Below are positions 55,936-64,000 of a stretch of DNA of 64,000 nucleotides, in pieces. Origin of the DNA: Bythopirellula sp. GTDB taxonomy: Bacteria; Planctomycetota; Planctomycetia; Pirellulales; Lacipirellulaceae. The DNA lies in assembly GCA_028285205.1 (NCBI GenBank), contig JANQQA010000036.1:1-64000 (forward strand), written 5' to 3'. Below the pieces are notes generated by a model that did not search any database, was not told where the DNA came from, and was given only the letters and a program-made list of their open reading frames with translations. Each line of letters starts with the position of its first letter. The first letter of the stretch is position 1. The position numbers and the translations under genes were made by a program.

Positions 55936-56472
55936 TAGACTCGCCTTTCTTATAATGTCTCAACAATCAGGAAATATGGTTGGATTACTTCATGTCACTA
56001 TTGTAGCGGAATACGTGTCTGCAAACAAAACTGGGTACATCGGTTCAGTCACGACGAGTAGGACGCGACAGATTGCCCCACGTCGCACGCGGCTGAGAAA
56101 TGGAAAGCCGAATTCAAGAGTGCACTGATGTGCACCGAGAGATGAAGTTAACACACTGCTGTTCCGTTCCGAACTGAAGACGTAGCAGACTACTTTAGTT
56201 GCAGAATGGGGCGATTGCAGGCGAGAAGTCGGCAGAACGTGTGCATCAATAGACTAAAGCGTTGCGTTTCGGTGGTGCAACGGATTCCGCTGCACTTCAC
56301 TCACCTTACCATTGCACGCAAGCAGCAGTCAGCCAGAACCTCCCGCGCACCTCGATTCCGCATGAGGTGGGACGAAGCGGGGACGGAGGTGAAGCCTGCG
56401 TAGCACGTCCGACGAATTCTGGTCGGCAGCGATCCCAGTGCGTGCCCGTGTCCACGCCAGCTTCACAGCTTG
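55936..56472. other. Intergenic region, nothing recognised
   Basis: About 540 bases lie between the FG-GAP gene start and the small gene after hppA. A minus-strand frame spans part of it (56306-56662) but overlaps the real small gene in another frame and has no domain. The region near 56330-56440 is G+C-rich compared with the A+T-richer part before it. Promoter of the FG-GAP gene is expected near 55936-56100. Confidence 0.4.
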
Positions 56473-56646
56473 CTAGCGCGTCACGGCAAAGTAGATCACG
56501 TACAGCCAGGACAGTAAGCCCGCGAGGATGGCCCACAGGATCGAGCGGTTGCGGTCCCACGAGCAGACGACCGCGACGGCAGAACCCAAGCCGATGCCGG
56601 ATTCCGCGACTTGCTCCGCCACGTGACCGAGGATCAGGCAGTCCAC
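56473..56646 (-). CDS. 57-residue membrane protein directly abutting hppA
   Basis: A GTG at 56646 follows the hppA stop codon with no gap (TAAGTG on the minus strand), and the frame runs 57 codons to TAG at 56473. The product starts MDCLILGHVAEQVAESGIGL, continues through GSAVAVVCSWDRNRSILW, and ends with a clear membrane helix, AILAGLLSWLYVIYFAVTR. The region has the G+C-rich codon character of hppA and ends in a basic residue as expected for a small membrane protein. Translation is probably coupled to hppA through reinitiation. It could be an accessory of the pyrophosphatase or just a neighbour. The short length means it is easily missed by gene finders; I am fairly sure it is coding. Confidence 0.65.
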   Translation of the reverse strand: MDCLILGHVAEQVAESGIGLGSAVAVVCSWDRNRSILWAILAGLLSWLYVIYFAVTR

Positions 56647-59325
56647 TTAGAACAAACCCCACGCCGACAGGCTATAACGAACGACTAATCCAGCGACCAC
56701 CACACTGGTCATGCTCATGAGCTTGATCAGAATGTTCAGGCTCGGGCCACTGGTGTCTTTGAAGGGGTCGCCTACCGTGTCGCCGACGACGGCCGCTTTA
56801 TGGGCGTCGGTACCTTTGCCACCTTGCGCACCCGCCTCGATATACTTCTTGGCGTTATCCCAAGCACCACCTGAGTTGGCCATGAAAACCGCCAAACAGA
56901 AGCCGCTGGTGAGTGTTCCCATCAGCAGTCCCAACACGCCGGCCACTCCCAGCAACAGACCAATGGCAACGGGTAAGCACAGTCCCAGCAGCGAGGGTAG
57001 CACCATCTCTTTTTGTGCCGCCAACGTGCTGATCTCGACGGGGCGTTCGTAGTCGGGTTCGGCCGAGCCGTCCATGATCCCGACGATTTCCTTGAACTGT
57101 CGGCGTACTTCACGGACCATTCCCTGTGCGGCGCGGCCTACGGCGGTCATCGTCATCGCGCAGAACACAAAGGTCGCCATTGCGCCGGCAAACACGCCCA
57201 CCAGCACGCGAGGATTGACCAGTGTGGCCTCGAAGTAAGTGGCGAACTCAGGCAGTGTAACGTCGCGAATTGAGAGCATTTCGTCGCCGGACGAACGCCA
57301 CGTGGGCTTTCCATCCTCGCTGAGAGTCAGCACTGAATCGGCGGCACCCGTTGGCAGGCGTGAGCCAACTTCAATCGCTTTCCAAGCCTCGCCCTGATCG
57401 CCACGTTGCAAATCTTTGGGCATGATCAGGAAGCTGTCCTGCACGGTCATCGTGCGCTGCGAGTCCTCGCCTACGGCGGTTTCGTCGTTGGCGACCTGAA
57501 CGGCAAACAGCGGCGCAACCTTGTAGATGCCCTCGTCGAGTTGGCCGTTGTCGACCATTTCCTCGGCAAACGATTCACCCCAGCGATCGAATCCGACGCG
57601 AACGCCTTCAACGTACGCGGCTAGCAATGCCAAAGCCGTGAGCGCCGCGGAGCCAATGGCAAAGCCCTTGCCCGTTGCGGCAGTGGTATTGCCTAGACTG
57701 TCGAGCGCGTCGGTGCGTTGGCGAACGATGGCCGGCAGACTTGACATTTCCGCGTTGCCGCCGGCGTTGTCGGCAATCGGTCCATAGGCGTCGGTGGCCA
57801 ACGTGATGCCCAGCGTGCTGAGCATTCCGACCGCCGCGATGCCCACGCCGTAGAGGCCGAGCGAAAAGTACGTCATATCACTGAATTCCCACCCGGTCGC
57901 GAAACCGAAGGCTGCCAATGTTGCGACGCAAACCAACATTACCGGCACCCACACGCTCGCCATCCCATCGGCGATGCCGCCGATGATCACGGTGGCAGGC
58001 CCAGTCACCGCTTGTTCAGCGAGATTCTGCGTCGGTTTGTATTCGTCGCTTGTTACATACTCGGTCCACCAACCGATGAGCACGCCGGTGATCAGGCCGA
58101 TGACGATGCTCACACCGACTCCTGGGATGCCGCCGATGCCGATATCCGTCCCCGGGGTGAGTGGCATGATGAGTTTGGTCGCGACCATCGCGCTGACAAT
58201 CACCAACGCGGTCGACAGATTGATCCCGCGCGACAGCGCATGCAACAGGCTCTTTTGCGAGGCATCTTCGCCGGTGCGAACGGTGTAGATGCCGACGATT
58301 GATGAGAAGATGCCTAGTCCGGCGATCACCATTGGTAGGAACATCGCTCGTAGCTGGGCAGTTTCGGTCGCCATGTCTGGCGGCATGATTCCGTTGGCGG
58401 TAAACGCTGCCGCACCGAGTGCGGCAGTGGCGAGAATCGAGCCCGCGTAAGATTCGTACAGGTCAGCGCCCATGCCCGCGACATCGCCGACGTTGTCGCC
58501 CACGTTATCGGCGATGGTGGCTGGATTGCGTGGGTCGTCTTCTGGAATGTTCTGCTCCACCTTGCCGACCAGGTCGGCCCCGACATCCGCCGCCTTGGTG
58601 AAGATGCCGCCACCGACCCGTGCGAACAGCGCCTGCGCGCTTGCACCCATACCGAAGCAGAGCATCGTCGCGGTAATGTTGGTGAGGCTGAGCGGGTCGA
58701 AGCCCATCTGTGGCCACACCCAGTACAGGAACGCAAACCAAATTGCGATGTCCATCAGACCTAAGCCGACGACGGTCAGGCCCATGACGGCTCCCGAGCG
58801 AAACGCGACTTGCAGCCCTTGGTTGAGTGAGATCTGTGCGGCAGCGGCCGTCCGGCTGCTGGCAGCCGTGGCAGTGGTCATGCCAAACCAACCCGCCAAC
58901 CCCGAAAAGAACCCGCCCGTCAGAAACGCAAACGGCACGAACTCGCTTTGCACCTTCAAGCCAAATGCGGCAAAGCCGAGCAGCACGGCGATCACGAAGA
59001 AGAAAGCCGCCACGACTTTGAACTGCTGATCGAGATACGCATTGGCGCCCTTGCGGACATAGCCGGCGATCTGGCGCATCCGTTCGTTGCCTTCGTCTGC
59101 GCGTCGCATCGCTTCGAAGAAGAACTTCGCCTGGATGAGAGCGGCCATGGCGCCCGCGAAGGCAATTCCCCAACAGATCATTGCAAATTGCCCGTCAGAA
59201 CTCCCACCCTCGGTTGCCGTGTTCTCAGCAGCTGCGGCCCAGGCAGGTGCTAGCGAAGCGGCCCCGCACATCAGGAATTGCACGGTTCGCTTCGCAAATC
59301 GCTGGGGAATGGATGATGTCTCCAT
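56647..59325 (-). CDS. hppA: Membrane-bound ion-translocating pyrophosphatase
   Basis: This 892-residue, about 16-helix membrane enzyme couples hydrolysis of pyrophosphate to H+ (or Na+) transport. Substrate-binding motifs are intact: [11 protein letters not shown] (247-257), [20 protein letters not shown] (262-281), [17 protein letters not shown] (512-528) and the C-terminal [30 protein letters not shown] at 545-554 has Ala and Gly where K+-independent enzymes have Lys and Thr, so it should be K+-dependent. It is longer than the usual about 700-770 residues because of a signal-like N-terminal extension (about 1-45) and an insertion of about 125 residues (574-700) between two helices. GGAG precedes the ATG at 59325. 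Na+ versus H+ specificity was not decided. Confidence 0.95.
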   Translation of the reverse strand: METSSIPQRFAKRTVQFLMCGAASLAPAWAAAAENTATEGGSSDGQFAMICWGIAFAGAMAALIQAKFFFEAMRRADEGNERMRQIAGYVRKGANAYLDQQFKVVAAFFFVIAVLLGFAAFGLKVQSEFVPFAFLTGGFFSGLAGWFGMTTATAASSRTAAAAQISLNQGLQVAFRSGAVMGLTVVGLGLMDIAIWFAFLYWVWPQMGFDPLSLTNITATMLCFGMGASAQALFARVGGGIFTKAADVGADLVGKVEQNIPEDDPRNPATIADNVGDNVGDVAGMGADLYESYAGSILATAALGAAAFTANGIMPPDMATETAQLRAMFLPMVIAGLGIFSSIVGIYTVRTGEDASQKSLLHALSRGINLSTALVIVSAMVATKLIMPLTPGTDIGIGGIPGVGVSIVIGLITGVLIGWWTEYVTSDEYKPTQNLAEQAVTGPATVIIGGIADGMASVWVPVMLVCVATLAAFGFATGWEFSDMTYFSLGLYGVGIAAVGMLSTLGITLATDAYGPIADNAGGNAEMSSLPAIVRQRTDALDSLGNTTAATGKGFAIGSAALTALALLAAYVEGVRVGFDRWGESFAEEMVDNGQLDEGIYKVAPLFAVQVANDETAVGEDSQRTMTVQDSFLIMPKDLQRGDQGEAWKAIEVGSRLPTGAADSVLTLSEDGKPTWRSSGDEMLSIRDVTLPEFATYFEATLVNPRVLVGVFAGAMATFVFCAMTMTAVGRAAQGMVREVRRQFKEIVGIMDGSAEPDYERPVEISTLAAQKEMVLPSLLGLCLPVAIGLLLGVAGVLGLLMGTLTSGFCLAVFMANSGGAWDNAKKYIEAGAQGGKGTDAHKAAVVGDTVGDPFKDTSGPSLNILIKLMSMTSVVVAGLVVRYSLSAWGLF

Positions 59326-59519
59326 GCTTCAATTTCTCCGATATCCGCCATGCCGCTGGGCGACGAAGCGACGTTGCTCGTCGTGCGGCTGTAGAGTTGT
59401 CTTACAGCGAACTCCTGCCTTGGAGTTCCCATCCCCGGAGTTTAAGGAAGCATCGCGAATCAGGGAACCGGGGAATCGCTAAAACCACGAGGTTTGTGGA
59501 CCTCGGGCGCGATCGCGAA

Positions 59520-60581
59520 CTAGATGTGTGCAGCCGGGTATGCATGCTGTGCGAATATGCTCGCTAGATCGTCGAGCCAACATTCGATAAGCGTGGCCTG
59601 ATTGGCATTGCGGTCGAGTTGCACTTCTGCTTCCAACGAGCGGTCGAGAACCGCTAGAGCAAGGTCTTGCGCGGCAGCTCCCTGCGGTTGCAATTCGTGT
59701 AGCTCCGGGAGATCTGCGCTCTGGCTAGAACACGATGCGCGTAACAAGTGCCGGAAGTGGTTTGCGACCATCTGAATCGTCAGGCGGATTCGACCACGCC
59801 GTGCGTCGGCTTCTTTGCCGGCCTGATTCACAAACGCGGTCAGCTCGCTCGCCAGTCGCACGCTATCGAAGCGCGCGGGCGTGAGTTGCGGTAGCAGCGA
59901 TCGCTGCATATCCCACAGCTCGGGATCGATCAACTCAGCGGCTTTGCTGAGGCTCCCATCGCAGACGCGAGCGAGCTGCTCGGCTTGGGCGGGGTCGGTG
60001 GCGATTTGTTGTTCGATGAGCAGCTGGCGCACCGTGTCGGGGCTCAGCGCAGAAAACCGCACCGTCTGCGTCCGCGATAAAATCGTCGGTAGCTGGCGGC
60101 CGCGACTGGTGCCGATCAGAATCATCACGGCACCAGGTGGCGGTTCTTCCAAGGTCTTCAGCAGACAATTGGAGCTTTCGACCGTTAGGTGATCTGCATC
60201 GTCGATGATCGCCACGCGCCGCCTGCCCATCTGTGGCCGCAACGACACATTGTGGCACAGTCCAACTTGGTTGCGATGGTCGCGATCACCCAAGAATAGC
60301 TCCACCGGCAACCAACGCTTGCCTGCGGGCAAACCGACCACATCGAGATCGGGATGATTCCCGGCAGACACAAGTTGGCAAGACTCGCACTCGCCGCACG
60401 GCTGGAGTTGGCCTGCTTGGTCGCGTGGGCACAACAGCGCCTGCGCCAACTTGACCGCAAATGTCCGTTTTCCGACTCCCGGTGGTCCCAAGAACAAGTA
60501 GCTGGCCGCCAGTCGCCCGCTCGCTAGGCTATGCCGAAACCGCTCAACGACCACATCGTGTCCGTGAATGCCTTGCCACAT
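59520..60581 (-). CDS. holB: DNA polymerase III delta' subunit
   Basis: This 353-residue clamp-loader AAA+ protein has Walker A GPPGVGKRT (about 32-40), a zinc-binding module with CPRD, CGECESC and later His, Walker B VAIIDDAD, and the sensor/arginine-finger region TILSRTQ, where the usual SRC motif reads SRT. The N-terminal MWQGIHGHDVVVERFRHSLA is typical of HolB/DnaX-type proteins. The length (about 330-350) agrees with delta' rather than the longer gamma/tau. It lies 194 bases upstream of hppA on the same strand and divergent from the zinc-ribbon gene. It helps load the sliding clamp during replication. Confidence 0.88.
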   Translation of the reverse strand: MWQGIHGHDVVVERFRHSLASGRLAASYLFLGPPGVGKRTFAVKLAQALLCPRDQAGQLQPCGECESCQLVSAGNHPDLDVVGLPAGKRWLPVELFLGDRDHRNQVGLCHNVSLRPQMGRRRVAIIDDADHLTVESSNCLLKTLEEPPPGAVMILIGTSRGRQLPTILSRTQTVRFSALSPDTVRQLLIEQQIATDPAQAEQLARVCDGSLSKAAELIDPELWDMQRSLLPQLTPARFDSVRLASELTAFVNQAGKEADARRGRIRLTIQMVANHFRHLLRASCSSQSADLPELHELQPQGAAAQDLALAVLDRSLEAEVQLDRNANQATLIECWLDDLASIFAQHAYPAAHI

Positions 60582-60892
60582 AGATCGTTTGCGGATTTCG
60601 GAATACGGAATTCAGTGAAAACAGGTGTTTAGCTTACTTGTTTTCTGAGCCTCCCGACACCCACGCGAATTCGAGCCGATCCCAATACGTAGGACGGTCT
60701 CTCAGGGCTGCACGTCCAAAGAGCTCAGATTCGGACGGCCCTGCGGGCCTTACTACGTGATGGGTTGTGGGATAGGCACTAACCACGAACCATTCGATCG
60801 CCGGGATTCACGCTTCTTTGTTCCCCCAGCTGCGCCGCTTGGGTAGAATTAGGGACGGAACCGACTTACTTTTCTGCGAGGCCGCCATATCG
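60582..60892. other. Divergent promoter region between holB and the zinc-ribbon gene
   Basis: About 310 bases between two diverging genes. No reading frame of note, no RNA structure and no repeat was recognised. The frame of the zinc-ribbon gene stays open to 60818, but the first 25 codons lack the zinc-ribbon pattern. Promoters for both genes should lie here. Confidence 0.45.
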
Positions 60893-62308
60893 ATGCCGCT
60901 CTCTCCCACACGACTGTTTACTTGTACGGCATGCGGTGCCATGTTGCCTATCGAGGCGGAGCATGTGGGCAAGAAATGCCGCTGTGGACGTTGCGGGATG
61001 GTCAACCTCGTCGTTGACGAAGAGACCCAACGGCGCCAAAAGGAAGAAGCGCGCAAACAGCAGCAGATCATTTACTTGTTCTGCCGCGTGTGTGACACGC
61101 GCATGGCGGTACGATTCAAAGACGTTGGCAAGAAAGCGAAGTGTCCTGATTGCGGCGGCCTGACCAGAGTGCCCCCGCCGCAGCAGCCTCGACCGCCACA
61201 GATTCCCGAGGCAATGCACGGCCAACAGTACGGGCTGTGGGGCGTTGACGATGCGCCATCCCCCGACGAGTTGGTCGCGAAGCAGCCGAAGTTCTATCCC
61301 ATCTGGTGCCGCGTGTGTGACACGCTGATGCATGCCCGCGAGAGTCACATTGGGAAGAAACTGATCTGCCCCGATTGTGGCGCGAAAACGGCGGTGGTTG
61401 AACCGCCAAAGGAGGAACCTAAAAAATCGCCGCTCGTTCCTGATGGGCAGGAGTATCAGCTCGATGCAGCGCAGGTGCTACCGGCTCGCCCCGAACCGCA
61501 GTTTGTTCCGCCGGTGACTGAGGATCCCAAAGATGTGTTGCCGCCGATTCGCGAAGAGCGCCGAGATCGTCCGCGGCCGCCGGTGTTGCCCATTCTTCAA
61601 GGCGTAGCCAAGATGCTGGTCCGTTCTCCGGTCAGGCCGTGGTTCTTGGGGCTCAGCGCGTTCGGCATGACCATCGGCGGATTTATGATGGTCGTCGTCA
61701 GCGCGAATCCGGTCGCGGCGATCCCGTTCTTTATCTTTGCCTTTTTCGCATCGCTATTGGGTCTGGCAGGCTTCTGTTCGCTTTGCCTGGCCGTGCTCAC
61801 TGAAAGCGCTGAGGGCAACGATCGGCTTTACAGTCCACCGGGCCCAGTGTTCTTGGATTGGATCGGGGATGTGTTTTACTTGCTGATTCCCGGCGTGATC
61901 GCCGTTGCACCGCCGGCGATCTTGGTGCGCGCGTTCGGTCAGACGCTGCCGTTTGAGCAGCAGGCGCTGGTCGTGTTGGGCGGATGGCTCTGCGCGTTTC
62001 CGTTTTTTCTGCTCTCATGCCTGGAGAATGGTTCGCCGCTGGAACCCTTGTCACCCAAGATCTTCGGCAGCGTGGCGAGGCGCCCTATTCACTGGCTGCT
62101 GATGGTGCTGGCATCGGCGGGGATATTTATCGCGGGCGGCTACGCCTACGTCGAATTGATGCGTGTGGCACTTGAGCGCTCGCTAATGTTCGCGTTGCTG
62201 GAAACGCCACTGTTCGTCGCGGTAGGCCTGCTTTACTTCCGCGTGCTCGGACGTTTTGCTTGGTGGCTGTCTGACTCGCTGGGAGTGCCCGAGCACGTTG
62301 ATGAGTAG
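60893..62308 (+). CDS. Membrane protein with three N-terminal zinc ribbons
   Basis: Starting at the ATG at 60893 (MPLSPTRLFTCTACGAMLPI) the 471-residue product has three zinc-ribbon-like units in the first 180 residues: CTACG with CRCGRCG, CRVCDT with CPDCGG, and CRVCDT with CPDCGA. A Pro/Glu-rich linker follows (about 180-245), then four to six membrane helices (about 255-460; AIPFFIFAFFASLLGLAGFC, VFYLLIPGVIAVAPPAILV). An upstream ATG at 60818 is possible, but the 25 extra residues are unlike the domain. Such zinc-ribbon plus membrane proteins are frequent in planctomycetes and of unknown function. It overlaps the next gene by eight bases, so the two are coupled and probably act together. 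Confidence 0.8.
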   Translation: MPLSPTRLFTCTACGAMLPIEAEHVGKKCRCGRCGMVNLVVDEETQRRQKEEARKQQQIIYLFCRVCDTRMAVRFKDVGKKAKCPDCGGLTRVPPPQQPRPPQIPEAMHGQQYGLWGVDDAPSPDELVAKQPKFYPIWCRVCDTLMHARESHIGKKLICPDCGAKTAVVEPPKEEPKKSPLVPDGQEYQLDAAQVLPARPEPQFVPPVTEDPKDVLPPIREERRDRPRPPVLPILQGVAKMLVRSPVRPWFLGLSAFGMTIGGFMMVVVSANPVAAIPFFIFAFFASLLGLAGFCSLCLAVLTESAEGNDRLYSPPGPVFLDWIGDVFYLLIPGVIAVAPPAILVRAFGQTLPFEQQALVVLGGWLCAFPFFLLSCLENGSPLEPLSPKIFGSVARRPIHWLLMVLASAGIFIAGGYAYVELMRVALERSLMFALLETPLFVAVGLLYFRVLGRFAWWLSDSLGVPEHVDE

Positions 62309-64000
62309 CCGTCGGGCGGCGGCCAGCGGCAGATTAGAGACCGCTTTGAATGCCGGTTTCTGCCTGTTGTTCGCGCTCCTATGTGTCTACGCTCCACGAC
62401 TGTTGGCCTCCGACTCGCAGCAAGAGAATCCATTTCTCCCTCCGGGTCTGGAAGATAAGGGCTGGCCGTTCGTTCGAGGAGCTGCGTTCGACGGACATTC
62501 GCCAGAAATTCACCTTGCCGAGCGGTGGCCAGCGTCAGGTCCGCCGGTGTTGTGGGTCCGCGAATTAGGGCAGGGCTACTCGGCATTAGTTGCCTCTGGC
62601 GACCGAGTTTATACGCAGGCGCAATCACTCGCGGGGCAGTTCGTCTACTGCTTGGACGCCGATTCGGGAGAGACAATTTGGCGGTACCGCTATGCCGGAC
62701 CATACCAACTCGCCGGAGTCTACCCGGGTCCTCGTGCAACACCCACGGTTAGCGATCAGTTTGTGTACTTTGCTGCGCCGGACGGCCTGATCGGTTGTCT
62801 CACGTGTGAGTCGGGCAACCTCGTATGGTCACGTAACGTGGTCGAGGACTACCAAGGAGACGGTGGGGTCGGCTTTGGATTCTCGTGTTCTCCGACCTTG
62901 GTGGATGGAATGGTCCTCTTGCCCGTCGGTGGACTTGGGGCGAGCATCGTTGCGCTTGATGCTGATGACGGATCTGAAATCTGGACGGCAGGCGACGATG
63001 CCGCGAGCTATTCGCCCGCCTATCCAATTACGCTCGATGGTCGATCGCTGGTGATCGGCTATATGGAAAACTCACTCGTATTCCACGACAGAAGCACCGG
63101 CGAGCTGCTTGCGCGGCGCGAGCTGTCTGCTGGCTACGATGAGCATTCGGCTTGGCCCATTTACGCTGAGCCTAATGTGTGGCTTTCAGGTCCATTTCGC
63201 GCAGGATCTCAGCTGTTGGAGCTGTCTGCGTCGGCGGAAAACGACAGAATTCAAACGGTCTGGGACAGCGCCGTTCTCTCCAACGATGTCGTTTCCAGCG
63301 TACTCGTCGACGGACATATCTACGGCTTCGATTTGTTCGAAGCACAGTCAAAAACGCACCGCCCTTCGCGCGGGAAGTTTCGCTGCATCGAAATGTCCAC
63401 AGGAAGTGTGAATTGGTCTCAAGGTAGCGGCCGTCACCGCCGGTCGTTGGAAAAGACGGGCGCGGCAGCACAAGAAATCGGCCAGGCAGGAATTGTCGCC
63501 GCTGATGGCAAACTGATTCTACTCAATGAATTGGGCGATCTGATCTTGCTGCGCGCCGATGCGCAGCGCTACGACGAGCTCGCGCGAGCCAGCGTCCTGA
63601 AGGGTCAAATCACATGGACGCCACCCACACTTCATCGTGGGCGCGTCTATGTGCGCAATCACTCGCGTGCGGTGTGTGTTTACGTTGGCGAAGAAGATTT
63701 GTTGCGAACGGACGCCCCAGTGCTGGAGGTCGCGGATTTGCCACAACAAGAATACCGAGACTGGGCGACCCTCATTCTTGCTGTTGAGCCCGAATACGCG
63801 TTCGATATCCCGACGAATGAGTGGATGTGGAATTGGTTCGTGGCTTCACTGGCAATTCTGATCGTGGCAGAGTTAGGTGGATTGCTGACCAAGGTCTTAC
63901 TTCGACCACTGCTTCGCAATTTTGATTCGCGCTCGATAGGCCGACTCATGGCCTTCGTTGTGGGCGTCGTCGGTACAACGATACTCAGCAGATCAGCGGG
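62301..64000 (+). CDS. PQQ-like beta-propeller membrane protein, 3' end outside window
   Basis: The ATG at 62301 overlaps the stop of the zinc-ribbon gene, and the frame stays open for 566 codons to the right edge. A signal-anchor-like segment (FCLLFALLCVYAPRLLA, about 20-36) is followed by a PQQ/quinoprotein-like propeller with repeats such as FVYCLDADSGETIWRYRY, VYFAAPDGLIGCLTCESGNLVW and IVALDADDGSEIW. Near residues 510-550 there is a membrane helix (WFVASLAILIVAELGGLLT) and another begins at the edge. No PQQ-dehydrogenase catalytic Asp/Glu context was identified, so the propeller may only bind. It is transcribed with the zinc-ribbon gene. Total length is unknown. Confidence 0.8.
   Translation, partial: MSSRRAAASGRLETALNAGFCLLFALLCVYAPRLLASDSQQENPFLPPGLEDKGWPFVRGAAFDGHSPEIHLAERWPASGPPVLWVRELGQGYSALVASGDRVYTQAQSLAGQFVYCLDADSGETIWRYRYAGPYQLAGVYPGPRATPTVSDQFVYFAAPDGLIGCLTCESGNLVWSRNVVEDYQGDGGVGFGFSCSPTLVDGMVLLPVGGLGASIVALDADDGSEIWTAGDDAASYSPAYPITLDGRSLVIGYMENSLVFHDRSTGELLARRELSAGYDEHSAWPIYAEPNVWLSGPFRAGSQLLELSASAENDRIQTVWDSAVLSNDVVSSVLVDGHIYGFDLFEAQSKTHRPSRGKFRCIEMSTGSVNWSQGSGRHRRSLEKTGAAAQEIGQAGIVAADGKLILLNELGDLILLRADAQRYDELARASVLKGQITWTPPTLHRGRVYVRNHSRAVCVYVGEEDLLRTDAPVLEVADLPQQEYRDWATLILAVEPEYAFDIPTNEWMWNWFVASLAILIVAELGGLLTKVLLRPLLRNFDSRSIGRLMAFVVGVVGTTILSRSA

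Noticed and set aside
58505-59173. 222-codon minus-strand frame
   Set aside because: Out-of-frame shadow inside hppA; very Arg-rich, no domain.
1-64000. CRISPR array, rRNA operon, intact prophage or replication origin
   Set aside because: No regularly spaced repeats, rRNA signatures, phage structural genes or DnaA-box clusters were recognised on reading.

Overview
The window looks like chromosomal DNA from a planctomycete, most likely of the Pirellulales. The pointers are secreted proteins ending in PEP-CTERM sorting signals, often preceded by dockerin-like calcium-loop repeats; a DUF1559 protein with a prepilin-type N-terminus; CRTAC1/ASPIC-UnbV lipoproteins; a PVC-type dehydrogenase with a C-terminal CxxCH; ThuA and Gfo/Idh/MocA proteins; and many zinc-ribbon and PQQ-like membrane proteins. 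No rRNA, CRISPR array or intact mobile element was seen.

Region 1 (1-9.8 kb, minus strand) is a closely spaced operon: GH172 (DUF2961) enzyme, sorbosone-dehydrogenase-like propeller, AraB-type ribulokinase, L-fucose/D-arabinose isomerase-like protein, and a GH29 alpha-L-fucosidase cut by the left edge. Region 2 (9.9-20.6 kb, minus) holds a discoidin-like PEP-CTERM protein, a CRTAC1 lipoprotein with its small lipoprotein and DUF1559 partners, and one 1346-residue reading frame in which three complete PEP-CTERM proteins (signal peptide, ectodomain, sorting signal) are joined head to tail. Region 3 (21.6-46 kb) is a GH172 array: a decayed copy facing an intact copy across a promoter region, an AraC-family regulator, a PVC cytochrome-type dehydrogenase, ThuA, a decayed GH172 relative, then four more GH172 genes with a trypsin-like protease among them. 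A 19-base sequence is shared, inverted, between the GH172 divergent promoter and the regulator's own promoter, and is a candidate operator.

Region 4 (46-52 kb) is worn-out accessory DNA: IS5-type and IS110-type transposase remnants, a small zinc-ribbon membrane pseudogene, a tRNA 3'-half-like sequence and a sulfatase scrap, with Nudix and DnaJ-domain genes between them. Region 5 (52-64 kb) holds an oxidoreductase, an LRR protein, an FG-GAP PEP-CTERM protein, then core genes: the membrane pyrophosphatase hppA with a tiny membrane-protein gene directly abutting its stop codon, holB, and a zinc-ribbon/PQQ-propeller membrane pair leaving the right edge.

The working model is that secreted or surface-anchored GH172 and GH29 enzymes release a sugar that the isomerase and ribulokinase bring into the pentose phosphate pool. 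An AraB-type kinase (rather than a fuculokinase) next to a fucose/D-arabinose isomerase-like protein and many GH172 genes fits D-arabinofuranose-containing glycans. The GH29 gene leaves L-fucose open. Substrate assignments are inference.
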